Part shown: in pieces, positions 6,825 through 10,136 of the stretch
How the letters are laid out: every line of letters starts with the position of its first letter
Position numbering within the stretch: the stretch's first letter is position 1
Assembly: GCA_003512825.1 (NCBI GenBank)
Contig: DOOI01000073.1
Coordinates: forward strand, 1 to 10,136
Direction: 5' to 3'
Origin: Paracoccaceae bacterium
GTDB taxonomy: Bacteria; Pseudomonadota; Alphaproteobacteria; Rhodobacterales; Rhodobacteraceae
Length of the DNA stretch: 10,136 nt
The notes under the pieces: model-generated
Databases searched by the model: none
Told to the model about the DNA's origin: nothing
Seen by the model: the letters and a program-made list of their open reading frames with translations, nothing else
Translations under genes and position numbers: made by a program

Positions 6825-6863
6825 GGCAGGAGTGGGGGCTCCCCGCTCCGTTGCCAGACGGCA
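6825..6863 (+). promoter_or_regulatory. Leader hairpin of the HNH gene with alternative pairing
   Basis: GGCAG plus GAGTGGGG (6825-6837) pairs with CCCCGCTC-C and TGCC (6841-6849 and 6852-6855), giving a 13-bp stem with a GCT triloop, one G-U pair and a two-base bulge. TGCC at 6852-6855 could instead pair with GGCA at 6860-6863 around a four-base loop, so the two foldings exclude each other at the base. The structure would begin almost at the predicted transcript start and end before the ribosome binding site. There is no T-run, so it is not a normal terminator. A regulatory role is inference. Confidence 0.45.
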
Positions 6864-6871
6864 GACAGGGC

Positions 6872-6877
6872 AGGAGA
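6872..6877 (+). promoter_or_regulatory. Ribosome binding site of the HNH gene
   Basis: AGGAGA is 11 bases before ATG 6889 and 8 bases before the adjacent in-frame GTG 6886. The site rules out the more distant upstream in-frame ATG at 6832, which lies inside the leader hairpin. It leaves a one-codon doubt about the true start. Confidence 0.6.
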
Positions 6878-6888
6878 GATCATCTGTG

Positions 6889-7473
6889 ATGGATGGTGAC
6901 TTTAGAAGCGCCTTTGTGCGAGACCCGATGAGCCTGCGCCAATACCCGGCGCTGGTGCTGAATGCGGACTTCAGACCGTTGTCTTATTACCCGTTGAGCC
7001 TGTGGCCATGGCAAGAGGCGGTCAAGGCGGTGTTCCTCGATAGGGTCAATATTTTGGCGGAATATCAAGAGGTTGCGCGTAGTCCTTCGCGGGAGATGCG
7101 GATCCCTTCGGTGGTGGTTCTCAAGGAATATGTCAAACCCCAAAAGCGCGTGGCCTTCACGCGCTTTAATCTTTTTCTACGGGATGAGTTTTCCTGCCAG
7201 TATTGCGGCTCAAAGGGGGATTTGACCTTTGACCATGTGGTGCCGCGCGCCCGTGGGGGCATTACAAGCTGGGAGAATGTGGTGGCTGCCTGCTCGCCAT
7301 GCAACCTGCGAAAAGGCTCGAAAAGCTTGCGAAATTCGGGGCTTAGCCTAAAGAAGCCACCGCGCCAGCCCGGATCGGAAGAGATGAGAAACCTTGGTCG
7401 GAAGTTTCCGCCCAACCTGCTGCATGACAGTTGGTTGGACTATCTTTATTGGGATGCCGAGCTGGATGCCTAA
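6889..7473 (+). CDS. HNH endonuclease-domain protein
   Basis: A 194-residue protein with a short Rhodobacteraceae-type N-terminal domain (VLNADFRPLSYYPLSLWPWQEAV, about 23-45) and an HNH nuclease fold. The zinc-binding cysteine pairs are C103-x2-C106 and C135-x2-C138. The HNH core is FDHVVPRARGG (114-124), with His116 as the expected general base, then Asn130 in SWENVV and Asn139 in CNLRKG. The beta-beta-alpha-metal core looks intact. The family is widespread in bacteria as single chromosomal genes, resembling McrA-type and homing nucleases, but its cellular role is poorly defined. Nothing nearby suggests restriction-modification, an intron or a phage, so a housekeeping or DNA-processing role is as likely as defence. 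It appears monocistronic, with its own promoter and structured leader. Confidence 0.85.
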   Translation: MDGDFRSAFVRDPMSLRQYPALVLNADFRPLSYYPLSLWPWQEAVKAVFLDRVNILAEYQEVARSPSREMRIPSVVVLKEYVKPQKRVAFTRFNLFLRDEFSCQYCGSKGDLTFDHVVPRARGGITSWENVVAACSPCNLRKGSKSLRNSGLSLKKPPRQPGSEEMRNLGRKFPPNLLHDSWLDYLYWDAELDA

Positions 7474-7632
7474 GGGGGCTGCGCCCGATCCGTTAACCAC
7501 GGCATGGACGAGAAAACCTTGGCTCAAGCGACGTATGTTTAACGTATGGTCGGTGTCTGGCTGACGTCATGACACGTTGCGCGCTCAAATCGAGGCGATT
7601 CGGGTTAACTCGAGGGATTGTGACGCTGCGTC
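7474..7632. other. Convergent intergenic region between the HNH and glutamine synthetase-like genes
   Basis: No supported gene. Directly after the HNH stop there is a small GGGC-TGC-GCCC hairpin (7476-7486) without a T-run, at best a weak terminator. Further on are a direct repeat ACGTATG at 7531-7537 and 7542-7548 with an 11-base period, the palindrome GTCATGAC (7566-7573), and two GTTAAC palindromes (7492-7497 and 7604-7609). A 12-codon ATG-to-TAA frame at 7504-7542 has no ribosome binding site. Confidence 0.4.
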
Positions 7633-9018
7633 TCAGACGGTGTGCAGGTAGAGATCGTAATCAACATCCGAGATCGTGCGTGCGACACGTTGATATTCGG
7701 CAGCTTTGACCTCGGTGAAGGTGCGGTGCATCTCTGGACCGAGCGCGTCCTTGAGAAAATCAGACTCGCGCGCGGCGGCGATGGCAGAGGCCCAGTCGCG
7801 CGGGATCGTGACGCTGGCTTCATCGTCATAGCCATTGCCGGTCGTTTCTGGGCCTGGGTCGATGGCCTCGGCCAATCCTTTGCGAATTCCGGCGAGAATG
7901 GTGGCAGCGACGAGATAGGGGTTGGCATCGACGCCAGAGGGGCGGTGCTCGATCCGGCGCGAGGCGGCAGGGCCTTCGGGAATCCGAAGGGCGACGGAGC
8001 GATTGTTGACGCCCCAATTCGTCGACACTGGCGCATAGGATTGATTGGCAAAGCGCCGCCATGAATTGAGATGGGGCGCAAAAACCAGCATCGATTCCCC
8101 CATAGTGGCCCGAAGCCCGCCTAAGGCATGCAGAAGCTCGGGAGCCCATGTGCCCTCGGTCCGTTCAGAGAAAATATTGCGCCCGGTCGCGTCGGGCAAA
8201 GACACGTGGAAATGCATGCCTGAGCCAGCATAGGCCGCGATCGGCTTGGCCATGAAACATGCGGTGAGCCCATGGGCGCGGGCCTGTGCGCGCACGATCC
8301 GCTTGAGGCGCAAGAGGTCATCTGCGGCCGTGAGCACATCGGCGCGGTAGCGCAGGGTTAACTCATATTGCCCCGGCGCATATTCGGAGATCATCGTTTC
8401 GGCGGTGATCCCCGCCAATTCGGCGCCTTTGTAGATGTCGGAGAACAGCGGCACCATGCCATGCAGGTGATCCACGGAATAGACTTCGGTCTTGCCCGAG
8501 ATACGCCCGTCAAGCACGGCGGCAGCGGGGCGCACCTGGCCCTGTGCATCCCGTTTGGGGTCGAGAAGGAAAAACTCCAATTCGAAGGCCGCAGCGGGGA
8601 AGTGGCCCTCGGCTGCGAGCGCGGCTTGTTGGCGTGCCAGAGCATGGCGGGGGTCGGAGGTCATGGGGCGACCGTCCAATTCATAAAGGCCCATCAGCAC
8701 CTCGGCCCGAGGCGGGGTGGTGTTGTGCAATGGCACCAGAGTGCCGGGCAGGGGCCATGCCTTGAGGTCGCCATCACCCTGATCCCAGATCAGGCCGGTT
8801 TCATGGACATCTTCGCCGACGATATCGAGACCGAGAATGGAGATTGGGAAGCCGCGCCCGGATGTATAGATCGCGGCCAGCTCGTGGCGGCGAATGATCT
8901 TTCCCCGCGCAATGCCATTGGAGTCGGTCAAGATGAGGTCAATGGCTTCAATCTCGGGATGGGCGGCGAGGAAGGCTTCGGCCTCAGACAGTGTGGCACC
9001 AGTTGGGCAAAGGGTCAT
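7633..9018 (-). CDS. Glutamine synthetase-family gamma-glutamyl-amine ligase (PuuA-like)
   Basis: ATP-dependent ligase of the glutamine synthetase superfamily, 461 residues, which would join glutamate to ammonia or, more likely, to an amine. Active-site elements are complete: ELEF (146-149), EYAPGQYE (212-219, metal-binding Glu212 and Glu219), GSGMHFHV (265-272, His269), NNRSVALRIP (338-347, Arg340 and Arg345) and RIEHRPSGVDANPYL (355-369, Glu357 and Arg359). The N-terminal beta-grasp part has DLILTDSNGIARGK (27-40). The segments match gamma-glutamylputrescine synthetase (PuuA) better than housekeeping GlnA. No NLY adenylylation motif is visible near the C-terminus. The chosen ATG is four bases after the aminotransferase stop and has AGGA nine bases upstream; a longer frame to 9111 would overlap the aminotransferase by 89 bases and is unlikely. 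Substrate (putrescine, other polyamine or monoamine) is inferred only by family. Confidence 0.85.
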   Translation of the reverse strand: MTLCPTGATLSEAEAFLAAHPEIEAIDLILTDSNGIARGKIIRRHELAAIYTSGRGFPISILGLDIVGEDVHETGLIWDQGDGDLKAWPLPGTLVPLHNTTPPRAEVLMGLYELDGRPMTSDPRHALARQQAALAAEGHFPAAAFELEFFLLDPKRDAQGQVRPAAAVLDGRISGKTEVYSVDHLHGMVPLFSDIYKGAELAGITAETMISEYAPGQYELTLRYRADVLTAADDLLRLKRIVRAQARAHGLTACFMAKPIAAYAGSGMHFHVSLPDATGRNIFSERTEGTWAPELLHALGGLRATMGESMLVFAPHLNSWRRFANQSYAPVSTNWGVNNRSVALRIPEGPAASRRIEHRPSGVDANPYLVAATILAGIRKGLAEAIDPGPETTGNGYDDEASVTIPRDWASAIAAARESDFLKDALGPEMHRTFTEVKAAEYQRVARTISDVDYDLYLHTV

Positions 9019-9022
9019 GAGG

Positions 9023-10136
9023 TTAGTCCTTCGAGAAGAGCATGCCGAGAACGGCGTGGAAATTTGCGACCAGACGGTCGATCTGTGCCCGGGTCGTGAC
9101 CGGCGAGACAAGCATCATATTGTGGAAGGGGGCAATGAGCGAGCCACGGTTGAGCAAAGCGAGATGGGTGACGGCCTCGACTTCGGGGGCATGGGCGCGT
9201 GCCGCCTCGAAGCCGTTGCGAAGGGGACCGGGAGCGCAGATGAATTCGACCCGCGCACCGACGCGCACCACGTGCCAAGGCGCGCCATGCGCGGCAATAG
9301 CGCAGCTTAGTCCGGTGGCCAAGCGTTGGGCACCGCGCTCCATCTTGGCGAGAGCCGTCGGGGTGGCGACTTGGGTGAGCGTGGCGAGAAGGGCGGCGAA
9401 TTGCAGCGGATTGGCCGACAGTGTGGTGCCCATTCCTGAATGGCCGGGGGGGCGGGTGGCGTTATAGGTGGCAAAGCGTGTGGCAAGGTCGGGCCGGAGC
9501 CCCCAGAGAGCTGTGGGCAGCCCACCTGCGACGCATTTGCCAATGACAAAGATATCAGGGTCGAGCCCAAAGGTCTTGGTATAACCGCCATGCCCGGTAC
9601 TTTGGGTATGGGTCTCGTCTATGATCAGCAATGCGCCATGGGTGCGCGTCAGGTTGCGAAGCTCCGCGTGGAAACCGGGCTCTGGCAAGACCATGCAGGA
9701 ATTGGTCATCACGGGTTCGGTCAGCACTGCTGCGATTTCGCCTGTGGCAAGCGCGGCTTCGACGGCGGCCAGATCATTGAACTCCACGACGGTAGCCAAT
9801 GCAGAAAGGTCGGTGATTTGGCCGACCAAACCCGGACGATTGGCCGTGCGGCCATTGTCGAGGCAGACCATCGCATCATCAACAGTGCCATGATAGCAGC
9901 CGTTGAACACCAAGACCTTTGGCCGATTTGTGACGGCGCGCGCGACACGCAGGGCGAAGCGATTGGCATCGGTCGCAGTGGTTGCCACTTGCCAAAGAAA
10001 CGAACCGAAACTGTCTGTCAAAGCCCTGCCAGCCGCATGAGCGGCCTCGTTGGGCAACATATAGGTCAGCCCGCGCCCGGCTTGTGCCTTGATTGCGCGC
10101 GCGACGGCTGGGGGGGGATGGCCAAACATCGAGCCC
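9023..10136 (-). CDS. Class III PLP-dependent aminotransferase, HemL-like (5' end outside window)
   Basis: Fold-type I, pyridoxal-phosphate-dependent enzyme related to glutamate-1-semialdehyde aminomutase and class III omega-transaminases. The frame is open to the right edge (Gly-Ser before the first Met at 10129), so the start is missing. Counting from that Met: ATTATDANRFALRVARA (49-65) and VFNGCYHGTVDD (74-85) form the cofactor phosphate and ring pocket, LLIIDETHTQS (167-177) holds the Asp that contacts the pyridine nitrogen, and VIGKCVAGGLP (195-205) contains the Schiff-base Lys198. The C-terminal small domain ends with LLNRGSLIAPFHNMMLVSPVTT. The DETHT sequence differs from the DEV found in HemL and common omega-transaminases, so a specialised substrate is likely and a true HemL role unlikely. 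It is followed after four bases by the glutamine synthetase-like gene, implying one transcript and related substrates. Confidence 0.85.
   Translation of the reverse strand, partial: GSMFGHPPPAVARAIKAQAGRGLTYMLPNEAAHAAGRALTDSFGSFLWQVATTATDANRFALRVARAVTNRPKVLVFNGCYHGTVDDAMVCLDNGRTANRPGLVGQITDLSALATVVEFNDLAAVEAALATGEIAAVLTEPVMTNSCMVLPEPGFHAELRNLTRTHGALLIIDETHTQSTGHGGYTKTFGLDPDIFVIGKCVAGGLPTALWGLRPDLATRFATYNATRPPGHSGMGTTLSANPLQFAALLATLTQVATPTALAKMERGAQRLATGLSCAIAAHGAPWHVVRVGARVEFICAPGPLRNGFEAARAHAPEVEAVTHLALLNRGSLIAPFHNMMLVSPVTTRAQIDRLVANFHAVLGMLFSKD

Noticed and set aside
6832..6888. Upstream ATG start for the HNH protein at 6832
   Set aside because: It lies within the predicted leader hairpin, has no well-spaced Shine-Dalgarno, and adds a basic non-family segment; MDGDF at 6889 looks like the conserved start.
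6889..7473. HNH gene as part of a restriction, defence or mobile system
   Set aside because: No methyltransferase, helicase, integrase, intron or repeat boundary is nearby; flanking genes are metabolic and composition is uniform.
7504..7542. Twelve-codon leader peptide or small protein
   Set aside because: No ribosome binding site, no downstream gene on the same strand, and the length is easily explained by chance.
9019..9111. Extended N-terminus of the glutamine synthetase-like gene from a start at 9111
   Set aside because: The added 31 residues are Arg/Ser-rich, unlike the family, and would overlap the 3' end of the aminotransferase in another frame; ATG 9018 has a good ribosome binding site and family-like start.

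Overview
The window looks like an ordinary chromosomal segment of an alphaproteobacterium, most likely a member of the Rhodobacteraceae/Roseobacter group. This rests on the moderately high G+C coding sequence and on protein sequences I recognise by family. The gene order cysS, cimA, squalene/phytoene synthase-like gene, MFS gene also fits that group as I remember it. No tRNA, rRNA, insertion sequence, phage gene or CRISPR array was seen. I found no clear case for a new multi-gene system. The less ordinary material is in the intergenic and leader regions and in the glutamine synthetase/aminotransferase pair at the right end.

Left block (1-2902, + strand): the 3' part of cysS (cysteinyl-tRNA synthetase), then a citramalate synthase (cimA) overlapping it by one base, then a squalene/phytoene synthase-family gene overlapping cimA by four bases. 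This is a tightly coupled run. The third protein lacks the aspartate-rich catalytic motifs of true prenyl synthases and resembles the NDUFAF6-type branch. It converges with an MFS transporter gene on the minus strand (2909-4126), only 6 bases away.

Middle block (4127-6725): the MFS start codon lies in an inverted repeat, and a very A+T-rich inverted repeat separates it from a cobA-type uroporphyrinogen-III C-methyltransferase gene (4250-5089, minus). A 283-base divergent promoter region leads to a + strand pair: a DNA-3-methyladenine glycosylase (AlkA/HhH-GPD type) and a phospholipase/carboxylesterase-family hydrolase. The two overlap by ATGA and end at a good intrinsic terminator (6690-6725).

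Right block (6726-10136): a monocistronic HNH endonuclease-domain gene has a recognisable promoter, a perfect 12-bp palindrome upstream of it and a strong leader hairpin with a possible alternative pairing. After a 159-base convergent gap, two minus-strand genes probably form one transcript entering from the right: a class III (glutamate-1-semialdehyde aminomutase-like) aminotransferase cut by the window edge, then a PuuA-like glutamine synthetase-family ligase. Together they suggest gamma-glutamylation and transamination of an amine or polyamine, but the substrate cannot be read from the sequence.
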